From Lepisosteus oculatus (lineage: Eukaryota; Chordata; Actinopteri; Semionotiformes; Lepisosteidae): 64,000 nucleotides of DNA. Below are positions 28,501-41,286 of the stretch, piece by piece. The notes under the pieces are model-generated. The model saw only the letters and a program-made list of their open reading frames with translations, was not told the origin of the DNA and ran no database searches. The stretch is from positions 78,844,722 to 78,908,721 of the forward strand of contig NC_090696.1 of the NCBI RefSeq assembly GCF_040954835.1, written 5' to 3'. Made by a program: the position numbers and the translations under genes. Position 1 is the stretch's first letter. Each line of letters begins with the position of its first letter.

Positions 28501-28549
28501 TCAGTTTTGGAATACAACTGTCGCGTGGTGCACCGCGACATCCAGGCAC
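22373..28549. repeat. Higher-order repeat region with 8- and 9-monomer offsets
   Basis: The monomer group at 22,373 recurs at 25,220 (offset 2,847 = 8 x 356). It shares the private GACTCAATTTTGG change near 22,805 and 25,652. Groups at 23,875 and 24,943 recur at 27,079 and 28,145 (offsets 3,204 and 3,202, about 9 x 356). The HOR length is therefore not fixed. A two-base deletion (TTTTGACGTTACCC instead of TTTTGACATGTTACCC) marks a single monomer near 28,031. Confidence 0.8.
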
Positions 28550-29745
28550 CCCGGAGTTTCTGAAAAAAAAATTTCTGCGATTTTCACGAAACCACTTTTC
28601 TTCAACTTGAATTGGGCTAAAAACCCATCCCTGAAAATAAAAATTCTCTGAGTAGTGTGTAAATACTGATCCTTACCCTACCTGGGGTGTCTACAGACCA
28701 TTTCCGCGAACTCTACTTGAAGTTCTCTGGGCATGGGATTTTGACATGTTACCCAAACCAAAAGGAATGAGTGGGAATCAATCAAGACAACAGATAGAAG
28801 CACTTGCATTTGAATGAGTTTCAAGCATGCTTGTGTACTCGTGTGATCTGAGTGACTCAGTTTTGGAATACAACTGTCGCGTGGTGCACCGCGACATCCA
28901 GGCACCCCGGAGTTTCTGAAAAAAAATTATCTGCGATTTTCACGAAACCACTTTTCTTCAACTTGAATTGGGCTAAAAATCCATCCCTGAAAATAAAAAT
29001 TCTCTGAGTAGTGTGGAAATGCTGATCCTTACCCTGCCTGGGTTGTCCTCTGAGTATTTCCGCGAACTCTAGTTGAAGTTCTCTGGGCATGGGATTTTGA
29101 CATGTTACCCAAACCAAAAGGAATGAGTGGGAAAGATTCAAGACAACAGATAGAAGCACTTGCATTTGAATGAGTTTCAAGCATGCTTGAGTACTCGTGT
29201 GATCTGAGTGACTCAGTTTTGGAATACAACTGTCGCGTGGTGCACCGCGACCTCCAGGCACTCCGGAGTTTCTGAAATAAAATTTTCTGCGATTTTCACG
29301 AAACCACTTTTCTTCAACTAGAATTGGGCTAAAAATCCATCCCTGAAAATAAAAATTCTCTGAGTAGTGTGGAAATGCTGATCCTTACACTGCCTGGGTT
29401 GTCCTCTGAGTATTTCCGCGAACTCTAGTTGAAGTTCTCTGGGCATGGGATTTTGACATGTTACCCAAACCAAAAGGAATGAGTGGGAAAGATTCAAGAC
29501 AAGAGATAGAAGCACTTGCATTTGAATGAGTATCAAGCATGCTTGAGTACTCGTGTGATCTGAGTGACTCAGTTCTGGAATACAACTGTCGCGTGGTGCA
29601 CCGCGACCTCCAGGCACTCCGGAGTTTCTGAAAAAAAATTTTCTGCGATTTTCACGAAACCACTTTTCTTCAACTAGAATTGGGCTAAAAATCCATCCCT
29701 GAAAATAAAAATTCTCTGAGTAGTGTGGAAATGCTGATCCTTACC

Positions 29746-32700
29746 CTACCTGGGGTGTCTACAGAGCATTTCCGCGAACTCTACTTGAAGTTCTCTGGGC
29801 ATGGGATTTTGACATGTTACCCAAACCAAAAGGAATGAGTGGGAATCAATCAAGACAACAGATAGAAGCACTTGCATTTGAATGAGTTTCAAGCATGCTT
29901 GGGTACTCGTGTGATCTGAGTGACTCAGTTTTGGAATACAACTGTCGCGTGGTGCACCGCGACATCCAGGCACCCCGGAGTTTATGAAAAAAATTTTTCT
30001 GCGATTTTCACGAAACCACTTTTCTTCAACTTGAATTGGCCTAAACATCCATCCCTGAAAATAAAAATTCTCTGAGTAGTGTGGAAATGCTGATCCTTAC
30101 CCTACCTAGGGTGTCCACTGAGCATTTCCGCGAACTCTACTTGAAGTTCTCTGGGCATGGGATTTTGACATGTTACCCAAACCAAAAGGAATGAGTGGGA
30201 AACAATCAAGACAACAGATAGAAGCACTTGCATTTGAATGAGTTTTAAGCATGCTTGGGTACTCGTGTGATCTGAGTGACTCAGTTTTGGAATACAACTG
30301 TCACGTGGTGCACCGCGACTTCCAGGCACCCCGGAGTTTCTGAAAAAAAAATTTTCTGCGATTTTCACGAAACCACTTTTCTTCAACTTCAATTGGGCTA
30401 AAAATCCATCCCTGAAAATAAAAATTCTCTGAGTAGTGTGGAAATGCTGATCCTTTCCCTGCCTGGGTTGTCCACTGAGCATTTCCGCGAACTCTACTTG
30501 AAGTTCTCTGGGCATGGGATTTTGACATGTTACCAAAACCAAAAAGAATGAGTGGGAAACAATCAAGAAAACAGATAGAAGCACTTTCATTTGAATGAGT
30601 TTCAAGCATGCTTGGGTACTCGTGTGATCTGAGTGACTCAGTTTTGGAATACAACTGTCGCGTGGTGCACCGCGACCTCCAGGCACCCCGGAGTTTCTGA
30701 AAAAAAAAATTCTGCGATTTTCACGAAACCACTTTTCTTCAACTTAAATTGGGCTAAAAATCCATCCCTGAAAATAAAAATTCTCTGAGTAGTGTGGAAA
30801 TGCTGATCCTTTCCCTGCCTGGGTTGTCCACTGAGCATTTCCGCGAACTCTACCTGAAGTTCTCTGGGCATGGGATTTTGACATGTTACCCAAACCAAAA
30901 GGAATGAGTGGGAAACAATCAAGAAAACAGATAGAAGCACTTGCATTTGAATGAGTTTCAAGCATGCTTTGCTACTCGTGTGATCTGAGTGACTCAGTTT
31001 TGGAATACAACTGTCGCGTGGTGCACCGCGACATCCAGGCACCCCGGAGTTTCTGAAAAAAAATTTTCTGCGATTTTCACGAAACCACTTTTCTTCAACT
31101 TCAATTGGGCTAAAAATCCATCCCTGAAAATAAAAATTCTCTGAGTAGTGTGGAAATGCTGATCCTTACCCTACCTGGGGTGTCCACTAAGCATTTCCCC
31201 GAACTCTATTAGAAGTTCTCTGGGCATGGGATTTTGACATGTTACCCAAACCAAAATGAATGAGTGGGAAACAATCAAGAAAACAGATAGAAGCACTTGC
31301 ATTTGAATGAGTTTCAAGCATGTTTGGGTACACGTGTGATCTGAGTAACTCAGTTTTGGAATACTACTGTCGCGTGGTGCACCGCGACCTCCAGGCACCC
31401 CGGAGATTCTGAAAAAAAAAATTCTGCGATTTTCACGAAACCACTTTTCTTCAACTTCAATTGGGCTAAAAATCCATCCCTGAAAATAAAAATTCTCTGA
31501 GTAGTGTGGAAATGCTGATCCTTTCCCTGCCTGGGTTGTCCACTGAGCATTTCCGCGAACTCTACCTGAAGTTCTCTGGGCATGGGATTTTGACATGTTA
31601 CCCAAACCAAAAGGAATGAGTGGGAAACAATCAAGACAACAGATAGAAGCACTTGCATTTGAATGAGTTTCAAGCATGCTTGGGTACTCGTGTGATCTGA
31701 GTGACTCAGTTTTGGAATACAACTGTCTCGTGGTGCACCGCGACATCCAGGGACCCCGGAGTTTCTGAAAAAAAAATTTTCTGCGATTTTCACGAAACCA
31801 CTTTTCTTCAACTTGAATTGGGCTAAAAATCCATCCCTGAAAATAAAAATTCTCTGAGTAGTGTGGAAATGCTGATCCTTTCCCTGCCTGGGTTGTCCAC
31901 TGAGCATTTCCGCGAACTCTACCTGAAGTTCTCTGGGCATGGGATTTTGACATGTTACCCAAACCAAAAGGAATGAGTGGGAAACAATCAAGAAAACAGA
32001 TAGAAGCACTTGCATTTGAATGAGTTTCAAGCATGCTTTGCTACTCGTGTGATCTGAGTGACTTAGTTTTGGAATACAACTGTCGCGTGGTGCACCGCGA
32101 CATCCAGGCACCCCGGAGTTTCTGAAAAAAAATTTTCTGCGATTTTCACGAAACCACTTTTCTTCAACTTCAATTGGGCTAAAAATCCATCCCTGAAAAT
32201 AAAAATTCTCTGAGTAGTGTGGAAATGCTGATCCTTACCCTACCTGGGGTGTCCACTAAGCATTTCCCCGAACTCTATTAGAAGTTCTCTGGGCATGGGA
32301 TTTTGACATGTTACCCAAACCAAAAGGAATGAGTGGGAAACAATCAAGAAAACAGATAGAAGCACTTGCATTTGAATGAGTTTCAAGCATGTTTGGGTAC
32401 ACGTGTGATCTGAGTAACTCAGTTTTGGAATACAACTGTCGCGTGGTGCACCGCGACATCCAGGCACCCCGGAGTTTCTGAAAAAAAATTTTCTGCGATT
32501 TTCACGAAACCACTTTTCTTCAACTTGAATTGGGCTAAAAATCCATCCCTGAAAATAAAAATTCTCTGAGTAGTTTGGAAATGCTGATCCTTTCCCTGCC
32601 TGGGTTGTCGTCTGAGTATTTCCGCGAACTCTAGTTGAAGTTCTCTGGGCATGGGATTTTGACATGTTACCCAAACCAAAAAGAATGAGTGGGAAACAAT

Positions 32701-35700
32701 CAAGAAAACAGATAGAAGCACTTGCATTTGAATGAGTTTCAAGCATGCTTTGCTACTCGTGTGATCTGAGTGACTCAGTTTTGGAATACAACTGTCGCGT
32801 GGTGCACCGCGACCTCCAGGCACCCCGGAGTTTCTGAAAAAAAAATGTCTGCGATTTTCACGAAACCACTTTTGTTCAACTTCAATTGGGCTAAAAATCC
32901 ATCCCTGAAAATAAAAATTCTCTGAGTAGTGTGGAAATGCTGATCCTTACCCTGCCTGGGTTGTCCACTGAGCATTTCCACGAACTCTACCTGAAGTTCT
33001 CTGGGCATGGGATTTTGACATGTTCCCCAAACCAAAAGGAATGAGTGGGAAACAATCAAGAAAACAGATAGAAGCACTTGCATTTGAATGAGTTTCAAGC
33101 ATGCTTGGGTACTCGTGTGATCTGAGTGACTCAGTTTTGGAATACAACTGTCGCACGGTGCACTGCGACATCCAGGCACCCCGGAGTTTATGAAAAAAAT
33201 TTTTCTGCGATTTTCACAAAACCACTTTTCTTCAACTTGAATTGGCCTAAAAATCCATCCCTGAAAATAAAAATTCTCTGAGTAGTGTGGAAATGCTGAT
33301 CCTTACCCTACCTAGGGTGTCCACTGAGCATTTCCGCGAACTCTACTTGAAGTTCTCTGGGCATGGGATTTTGACATGTTACCCAAACCAAAAGGAATGA
33401 GTGGGAAACAATCAAGACAACAGATAGAAGCACTTGCATTTGAATGAGTTTCAAGCATGCTTTGCTACTCGTGTGATCTGAGTGACTCAGTTTTGGAATA
33501 CAACTGTCGCGTGGTGCACCGCGACCTCCAGGCACCCCGGAGTTTCTGAAAAAAAAATTTCTGCGATTTTCACGAAACCTCTTTTCTTCAACTTCAATTG
33601 GGCTAAAAATCCATCCCTGAAAATAAAAATTCTCTGAGTAGTGTGGAAATGCTGATCCTTACCCTACCTGGGGTGTCCACTAAGCATTTCCCCGAACTCT
33701 ATTAGAAGTTCTCTGGGCATGGGATTTTGACATGTTACCCAAACCAAAAGGAATGAGTGGGAAACAATCAAGAAAACAGATAGAAGCACTTGCATTTGAA
33801 TGAGTTTCAAGCATGCTTGGGTACTCGTGTGATCTGAGTGACTCAGTTTTGGAATACAACTGTCGCGTGGTGCACCGCGACATCCAGGCACCCCGGAGTT
33901 TATGAAAAAAATTTTTCTGCGATTTTCACGAAACCACTTTTCTTCAACTTGAATTGGCCTAAACATCCATCCCTGAAAATAAAAATTCTCTGAGTAGTGT
34001 GGAAATGCTGATCCTTACCCTACCTAGGGTGTCCACTGAGCATTTCCGCGAACTCTACTTGAAGTTCTCTGGGCATGGGATTTTGACATGTTACCCAAAC
34101 CAAAAGGAATTAGTGGGAAACAATCAAGACAACAGATAGAAGCACTTGCATTTGAATGAGTTTTAAGCATGCTTGGGTACTCGTGTGATCTGAGTGACTC
34201 AGTTTTGGAATACAACTGTCACGTGGTGCACCGCGACTTCCAGGCACCCCGGAGTTTCTGAAAAAAAAATTTTCTGCGATTTTCACGAAACCACTTTTCT
34301 TCAACTTCAATTGGGCTAAAAATCCATCCCTGAAAATAAAAATTCTCTGAGTAGTGTGGAAATGCTGATCCTTTCCCTGCCTGGGTTGTCCACTGAGCAT
34401 TTCCGCGAACTCTACCTGAAGTTCTCTGGGCATGGGATTTTGACATGTTACCCAAACCAAAAGGAATGAGTGGGAAACAATCAAGAAAACAGATAGAAGC
34501 ACTTGCATTTGAATGAGTTTCAAGCATGCTTTGCTACTCGTGTGATCTGAGTGACTCAGTTTTGGAATACAACTGTCGCGTGGTGCACCGCGACATCCAG
34601 GCACCCCGGAGTTTCTGAAAAAAAATTTTCTGCGATTTTCACGAAACCACTTTTCTTCAACTTCAATTGGGCTAAAAATCCATCCCTGAAAATAAAAATT
34701 CTCTGAGTAGTGTGGAAATGCTGATCCTTACCCTACCTGGGGTGTCCACTAAGCATTTCCCCGAACTCTATTAGAAGTTCTCTGGGCATGGGATTTTGAC
34801 ATGTTACCCAAACCAAAATGAATGAGTGGGAAACAATCAAGAAAACAGATAGAAGCACTTGCATTTGAATGAGTTTCAAGCATGTTTGGGTACACGTGTG
34901 ATCTGAGTAACTCAGTTTTGGAATACTACTGTCGCGTGGTGCACCGCGACCTCCAGGCACCCCGGAGATTCTGAAAAAAAAAATTCTGCGATTTTCACGA
35001 AACCACTTTTCTTCAACTTCAATTGGGCTAAAAATCCATCCCTGAAAATAAAAATTCTCTGAGTAGTGTGGAAATGCTGATCCTTTCCCTGCCTGGGTTG
35101 TCCACTGAGCATTTCCGCGAACTCTACCTGAAGTTCTCTGGGCATGGGATTTTGACATTTTACCCAAACCAAAAGGAATGAGTGGGAAACAATCAAGACA
35201 ACAGATAGAAGCACTTGCATTTGAATGAGTTTCAAGCATGCTTGGGTACTCGTGTGATCTGAGTGACTCAGTTTTGGAATACAACTGTCTCGTGGTGCAC
35301 CGCGACATCCAGGGACCCCGGAGTTTCTGAAAAAAAAATTTTCTGCGATTTTCACGAAACCACTTTTCTTCAACTTGAATTGGGCTAAAAATCCATCCCT
35401 GAAAATAAAAATTCTCTGAGTAGTGTGGAAATGCTGATCCTTTCCCTGCCTGGGTTGTCCACTGAGCATTTCCGCGAACTCTACCTGAAGTTCTCTGGGC
35501 ATGGGATTTTGACATGTTACCCAAACCAAAAGGAATGAGTGGGAAACAATCAAGAAAACAGATAGAAGCACTTGCATTTGAATGAGTTTCAAGCATGCTT
35601 TGCTACTCGTGTGATCTGAGTGACTTAGTTTTGGAATACAACTGTCGCGTGGTGCACCGCGACATCCAGGCACCCCGGAGTTTCTGAAAAAAAATTTTCT

Positions 35701-37421
35701 GCGATTTTCACGAAACCACTTTTCTTCAACTTCAATTGGGCTAAAAATCCATCCCTGAAAATAAAAATTCTCTGAGTAGTGTGGAAATGCTGATCCTTAC
35801 CCTACCTGGGGTGTCCACTAAGCATTTCCCCGAACTCTATTAGAAGTTCTCTGGGCATGGGATTTTGACATGTTACCCAAACCAAAAGGAATGAGTGGGA
35901 AACAATCAAGAAAACAGATAGAAGCACTTGCATTTGAATGAGTTTCAAGCATGTTTGGGTACACGTGTGATCTGAGTAACTCAGTTTTGGAATACAACTG
36001 TCGCGTGGTGCACCGCGACATCCAGGCACCCCGGAGTTTCTGAAAAAAAATTTTCTGCGATTTTCACGAAACCACTTTTCTTCAACTTGAATTGGGCTAA
36101 AAATCCATCCCTGAAAATAAAAATTCTCTGAGTAGTTTGGAAATGCTGATCCTTTCCCTGCCTGGGTTGTCGTCTGAGTATTTCCGCGAACTCTAGTTGA
36201 AGTTCTCTGGGCATGGGATTTTGACATGTTACCCAAACCAAAAAGAATGAGTGGGAAACAATCAAGAAAACAGATAGAAGCACTTGCATTTGAATGAGTT
36301 TCAAGCATGCTTTGCTACTCGTGTGATCTGAGTGACTCAGTTTTGGAATACAACTGTCGCGTGGTGCACCGCGACCTCCAGGCACCCCGGAGTTTCTGAA
36401 AAAAAAATTTCTGCGATTTTCACGAAACCACTTTTGTTCAACTTCAATTGGGCTAAAAATCCATCCCTGAAAATAAAAATTCTCTGAGTAGTGTGGAAAT
36501 GCTGATCCTTACCCTGCCTGGGTTGTCCACTGAGCATTTCCACGAACTCTACCTGAAGTTCTCTGGGCATGGGATTTTGACATGTTCCCCAAACCAAAAG
36601 GAATGAGTGGGAAACAATCAAGAAAACAGATAGAAGCACTTGCATTTGAATGAGTTTCAAGCATGCTTGGGTACTCGTGTGATCTGAGTGACTCAGTTTT
36701 GGAATACAACTGTCGCACGGTGCACTGCGACATCCAGGCACCCCGGAGTTTATGAAAAAAATTTTTCTGCGATTTTCACAAAACCACTTTTCTTCAACTT
36801 GAATTGGCCTAAAAATCCATCCCTGAAAATAAAAATTCTCTGAGTAGTGTGGAAATGCTGATCCTTACCCTACCTAGGGTGTCCACTGAGCATTTCCGCG
36901 AACTCTACTTGAAGTTCTCTGGGCATGGGATTTTGACATGTTACCCAAACCAAAAGGAATGAGTGGGAAACAATCAAGACAACAGATAGAAGCACTTGCA
37001 TTTGAATGAGTTTCAAGCATGCTTTGCTACTCGTGTGATCTGAGTGACTCAGTTTTGGAATACAACTGTCGCGTGGTGCACCGCGACCTCCAGGCACCCC
37101 GGAGTTTCTGAAAAAAAAATTTCTGCGATTTTCACGAAACCTCTTTTCTTCAACTTCAATTGGGCTAAAAATCCATCCCTGAAAATAAAAATTCTCTGAG
37201 TAGTGTGGAAATGCTGATCCTTTCCCTGCCTGGGTTGTCCACTGAGCATTTCCGCGAACTCTACCTGAAGTTCTCTGGGCATGGGATTTTGACATGTTAC
37301 CCAAACCAAAAGGAATGAGTGGGAAACAATCAAGACAACAGATAGAAGCACTTGCATTTGAATGAGTTTCAAGTATGCTTGGGTACTCGTGTGATCTGAG
37401 TGACTCAGTTTTGGAATACAA
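29746..37421. repeat. Recent large duplication in the distal satellite (10/11 monomers)
   Basis: The segment beginning at 29,746 is repeated from 33,664 (offset 3,918 = 11 monomers). Further right the offset falls to 3,562 (10 monomers), as at 31,171 versus 34,733, because one monomer near 30,640 is absent from the second copy. Rare variants are shared: CCAAAATGAATGAG near 31,253 and 34,815, GAATACTACTGTCGC near 31,361 and 34,923, GTAGTTTGGAAATG near 32,570 and 36,132, and TTGTCGTCTGAG near 32,605 and 36,167. Differences are few, for example AAATGTCTGCG at 32,845 against AAATTTCTGCG at 36,407. The block carries diagnostic states rare to its left: CAACTTCAATTGG, CAAGAAAACAGATAG, CTACCTGAAG and GCTTTGCTACTCG. 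Confidence 0.88.
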
Positions 37422-38799
37422 CTGTCGCGTGGTGCACTGCGACCTCCAGGCACCCCGGAGTTTCTGAAAAAAAATTTTCTGCGATTTTCACGAAACCACT
37501 TTTCTTCAACTTAAATTGGGCTAAAAATCCATCCCTGAAAATAAAAATTCTCTGAGTTGTGTGGAAATGCTGATCCTTACCCTACCTGGGGTGTCTACAG
37601 AGCATTTCCGCGAACTCTACTTGAAGTTCTCTGGGCATGGGATTTTGACATGTTACCCAAGCCAAAAGGAATGAGTGGGAATCAATCAAGACAACAGATA
37701 GAAGCACTTGCATTTGAATGAGTTTCAAGCATGCTTTGCTACTCGTGTGATCTGAGTGACTCAGTTTTGGAATACAACTGTCGCGTGGTGCACCGCGACA
37801 TCCAGGCACCCCGGAGTTTCTGAAAAAAAATTTTCTGCGATTTTCACGAAACCACTTTTCTTCAACTTGAATTGGGCTAAAAATCCATCCCTGAAAATAA
37901 AAATTCTCTGAGTAGTGTGGAAATGCTGATCCTTACCCTGCCTGGGTTGACCACTGAGCATTTCCGCGAACTCTACCTGAAGTTCTCTGGGCATGGGATT
38001 TTGACATGTTACCCAAACCAAAAGGAATGAGTGGGAAACAATCAAGACAACAGATAGAAGCACTTGCATTTGAATGAGTTTCAAGAATGCTTGGGTACTC
38101 GTGTGATCTGAGTGACTCAGTTTTGGAATACAAGTGTCGCGTGGTGCACCGCGACTTCCAGGCACCCCGGAGTTTCTGAAAAAAAATTTTCTGCGATTTT
38201 CACGAAACCACTTTTCTTCAACTTCAATTGGGCTAAAAATCCATCCCTGAAAATAGAAATTCTCTGAGTAGTCTGGAAATGCTGATCCTTTCCCTGCCTG
38301 GGTTGTCCACTGAGCATTTCCGCGAACTCTACCTGAAGTTCTCTGGGCATGGGATTTTGACATGTTACCCAAACCAAAAGGAATGAGTGGGAAACAATCA
38401 AGACAACAGATAGAAGCACTTGCATTTGAATGAGTTTCAAGAATGCTTGGGTACTTGTGTGATCTGAGTGACTCAGTTTTGGAATACAAGTGTCGCGTGG
38501 TGCACCGCGACTTCCAGGCACCCCGGAGTTTCTGAAAAAAAATTTTCTGCGATTTTCACGAAACCACTTTTCTTCAACTTCAATTGGGCTAAAAATCCAT
38601 CCCTGAAAATAAAAATTCTCTGAGTAGTGCGTAAATGCTGATCCATACCCTACCTGGGGTGTCCACTGAGCATTTCCGTGAACTCTACTTGAAGTTCTCT
38701 GGGCATGGGATTTTGACATGTTCCCCAAACCAAAAGGAATGAGTGGGAAACAATCAAGAAAACAGATAGAAGCACTTGCATTTGAATGAGTTTCAATCA

Positions 38800-38990
38800 T
38801 GCTGGGTACTTGTATGATCCGACTGACTCAGTTTTGGAATACAACTGCCGCGCGGCGTATCACGACAACCAGGCACCCTGGAGTTTCTGAAAAAAAAATT
38901 TCAGCTAGGATCACTAAACCACTTTTCTTCAACTTGACTTGGGCCAAAAATCCATCCCTGAAAATATAAATGTTCTAAGTAGTGTGTAAA
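38800..38990. repeat. Decayed edge monomer of the satellite
   Basis: The last half-monomer still aligns to the consensus (GACTCAGTTTTGGAATACAAC, CCACTTTTCTTCAACTTGA, AAAAATCCATCCCTGAAAAT). It carries many private substitutions, such as GCCGCGCGGCGTATCACGAC and TTTCAGCTAGGATCACTAAACC. Similarity stops at about TGTGTAAATGCC (about 38,990), where the 47-bp minisatellite begins. Confidence 0.85.
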
Positions 38991-40965
38991 TGCCGGATCT
39001 GTTAGAAGGACGGTCTGCTCTGGGTTTTACTCTTCCAATCCGGACCTATGGAAGTCTGATCTGCTTCTTGTTTTACTCTAGCAGTCTGGATCACATGGAA
39101 GTCTGGTCTGTCTTGGGATTTACTTTGCAATTCCTGATTCCATGGGAGTCAGATCTTCTCGGGTTTTGCTTTAAGTTTTAACCTAGCAGTGTGGATCCTT
39201 TAGAAGTCTGTTCCCCTCCGGGTTTTATTCTTCCAGTCCCGATCCCAGGGAAGTCTGATCCCATCAGGGTTTTACTCTTCCAGTCCGGATCCCATGGAAG
39301 TTGGTTCCCTTCTGGGCTGTACTCTACCAGTTTGGATCCCATGGAAGACTGATCTGGCCCGGGATTTTCTCTACCATTCCAGATTCCATGCGGGTTGGAT
39401 CTGCTCCGGATTTAATCTAGCTAGGAGTTCGGATCCCATGGACGTCTGATCCGTTCCAGGATTTACTCTACTAGTCCAGAGTAAGTGGAAGTCTGATTCC
39501 CTCTGGGTTTTATTCTATCAGTCTAGATCCCATGGAAGATTGAACCACTCCGATATTTACTCTACCCTTCGGGATCCCATGGGAGTCGGATCCTCTCCAG
39601 GTTTTACTCTACCAGACCTGAACCCATGGAAGTTGGATCTGCTCCAGGTTTTACTCTTCCAGCTTGGATCCCATGGAAGTTTGATCCACTCTGGGTTTTT
39701 CTCTACCAATCCGGACCCATGGAAGTCTGATCCACTCCTGGTTTTACTCTAGCAGTCTGGATCCAATGGAAGTCTGATCTGCTTTGGGTTTTACTCTTGC
39801 AGACCGGATCCCATGGAAGACTGGTCTGAGCCGAGTTTTACTCTACCAGTCTGGATCCCATGGGAATCTGGTCCAGTCCACATTTTACTCTACAAGTCCA
39901 GATCTTTTGGAATTCTGATCCGCTCTGGGTTTTGCTCTAGCAGTCCGGATCCCTTGGAAGTCTGATCTGCTCCGCAGTTTTAATCTACTGGTCCGAATTC
40001 CTTTGAAGTCTGATCCTCTCCAGCTTTTATTCTGCCAGTCCACATCCCATGGAAGTCTGATCCGCTCTAGGATTTAATCTACTAGTCCGGTTCCTATGGA
40101 AGTCTGATCCACAGAGTTTTACTCTTCCAATCCGCATCCCATGGATCTGATCCGGTCCTGGTTTCACTCTTCCAGTCTGGATCCCATGGATATCAGATCC
40201 GGTCCAGGTTTCACTCCAGTAATCCAGATCTGGTCTGATAAGTCTGATCCTCTCCGGGTTTTATATACCAGTCTGGACCCCAATGAAGTCTGATCTGCTC
40301 TGGGTTTTACTCTTGTAGTTTGGATCCCATGGAAGTCTGATCTGTTCCAGGTTTATTCTAGTTACAAGTTTGGATCCCATGGAAGTCTGAGCCATACCAG
40401 GTTTTACTCTTCCAGTCCGGATCCCATGGAAATCTGAGCCGCTCCAGGTTTAACTCGCCAAATCCGGATTATTTGGAAGTCTGATCCGCTCCGAGTTTTA
40501 CACTTCCAGTTTGGGTCCCATGGAAGTCTGATCCGCTCTGTGTTTTACTCTACCAGTCCTGATTCCTTGGAAATCTGATCCGCTCTGGGTTTTACGCTAC
40601 CATTCTGGATCCCATGGAAGTCTGATCCACTCCGGGTTTTAAACTAGCAGTCCAGATCCCATGAAAGACTGATCCTCTCCGGGTTTTAATCTAGTAGTCT
40701 GGATCCCATGGATGTCTGATCCACCCCTGCATTTCGGATCCGATGGGGATCTGACCTGCTCTGGGTTTTACTGTAGCTGCGAGTTCAGATACCTTTGAAG
40801 TGTGATCCGTTCCAGGATTTACTCTTCCAGACCTGATTGCTTGGAAGTCTGATCCACACTGGGTTTTACTCTTACATTCCGGATCCCATGGAAGTATGAT
40901 TCAATACGGGTTTTACTCCTCCAGTCCAGATCCCATGGAAATCTGATCCGCTTCTAACCCAGCTA
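38991..40965. repeat. 47-bp degenerate minisatellite (about 42 units)
   Basis: The motif GGATCCCATGGAAGTCTGATC followed by a GGGTTTTACTCT(T/A)CCAGTC tail repeats. GATCCC/GATTCC starts fall at 39,241, 39,288, 39,335 and 39,382, giving a 47-bp period. Units carry overlapping GGATCC and CCATGG hexamers. Substitutions are frequent and a few units have small length changes, for example the TAGCTAGGAGTTCGG insertion near 39,420. The array ends near CTGATCCGCTTCTAACC at 40,955. Open frames on the plus strand here are by-products of the repeat. Confidence 0.93.
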
Positions 40966-41286
40966 TTGTCATGAGCTTTCACTTAAATAAACATTTCTTT
41001 GAAAAACTAAAATAGCAAATGTTATGGACACTACTGTATATTGACATTTTTTATACTGTTAAATATCACCACTGTTCGAAGCTGTCATTTATTAATAACG
41101 AATAATTTGAAGCTGCTACTACTGTCGTTATTACTGATAATAAATATTATCGACACTATATTGAATTTGTTGGTCTTTCTAAATATCACAAAACATTCAA
41201 AGTTAAGTGATTACCATTTTCCATGAATACTTGTGCTCATTATCACAGTAACAGAAAATCATACTTTTCAGAATTTAATTTTTTAA
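40966..41286. other. AT-rich unique DNA, no gene seen
   Basis: This stretch runs from the end of the minisatellite to the foldback element. It is AT-rich with short frames only and shows no recognisable domain, RNA gene or repeat. Confidence 0.6.

Larger units (their letters stand above)
1..38990. repeat. 356-bp tandem satellite array (about 109 monomers)
   Basis: Landmarks such as GTACTCGTGTGATCTGAG recur at 1, 357, 713, 1069 and 1425, giving a 356-bp period that holds to the end of the array. All monomers share one orientation and no transposon interrupts them. The monomer is moderately AT-rich. It contains an A8T4-type tract (CTGAAAAAAAATTTTCTGCG) and further spaced A-tracts (AAAATAAAAATTC), an arrangement often linked to curved satellite DNA. 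It also has a perfect 13-bp palindrome CTGAGTGACTCAG and the palindrome AAGCATGCTT. Most length changes are one-base differences in the poly-A tract (356 or 357 bp). The array starts before the window. Because 356 is not a multiple of three, minus-strand open frames shift at every monomer, so they are not genes. I do not recognise a named satellite family. Centromeric or subtelomeric function cannot be told from sequence, but proximity to the telomere suggests a subtelomeric or acrocentric satellite. Confidence 0.97.

Noticed and set aside
1..38800. Hundreds of minus-strand open frames of 60-287 codons with shared peptides
   Set aside because: They follow the 356-bp satellite exactly, overlap one another in several frames, lack any domain and change frame at each monomer. 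The longest ones (31,171-32,034; 34,733-35,596) exist because a neighbouring monomer is 357 bp and happens to restore phase.
1..38990. CENP-B-box-like CCCCGGAGTTTCTGAAA in each monomer
   Set aside because: Compared with the reverse complement of the CENP-B core it misses two of the nine fixed positions, so it is not a credible box.
1..38990. CRISPR-like array
   Set aside because: The whole 356-bp unit is repeated without unique spacers, and the context is a vertebrate telomere.
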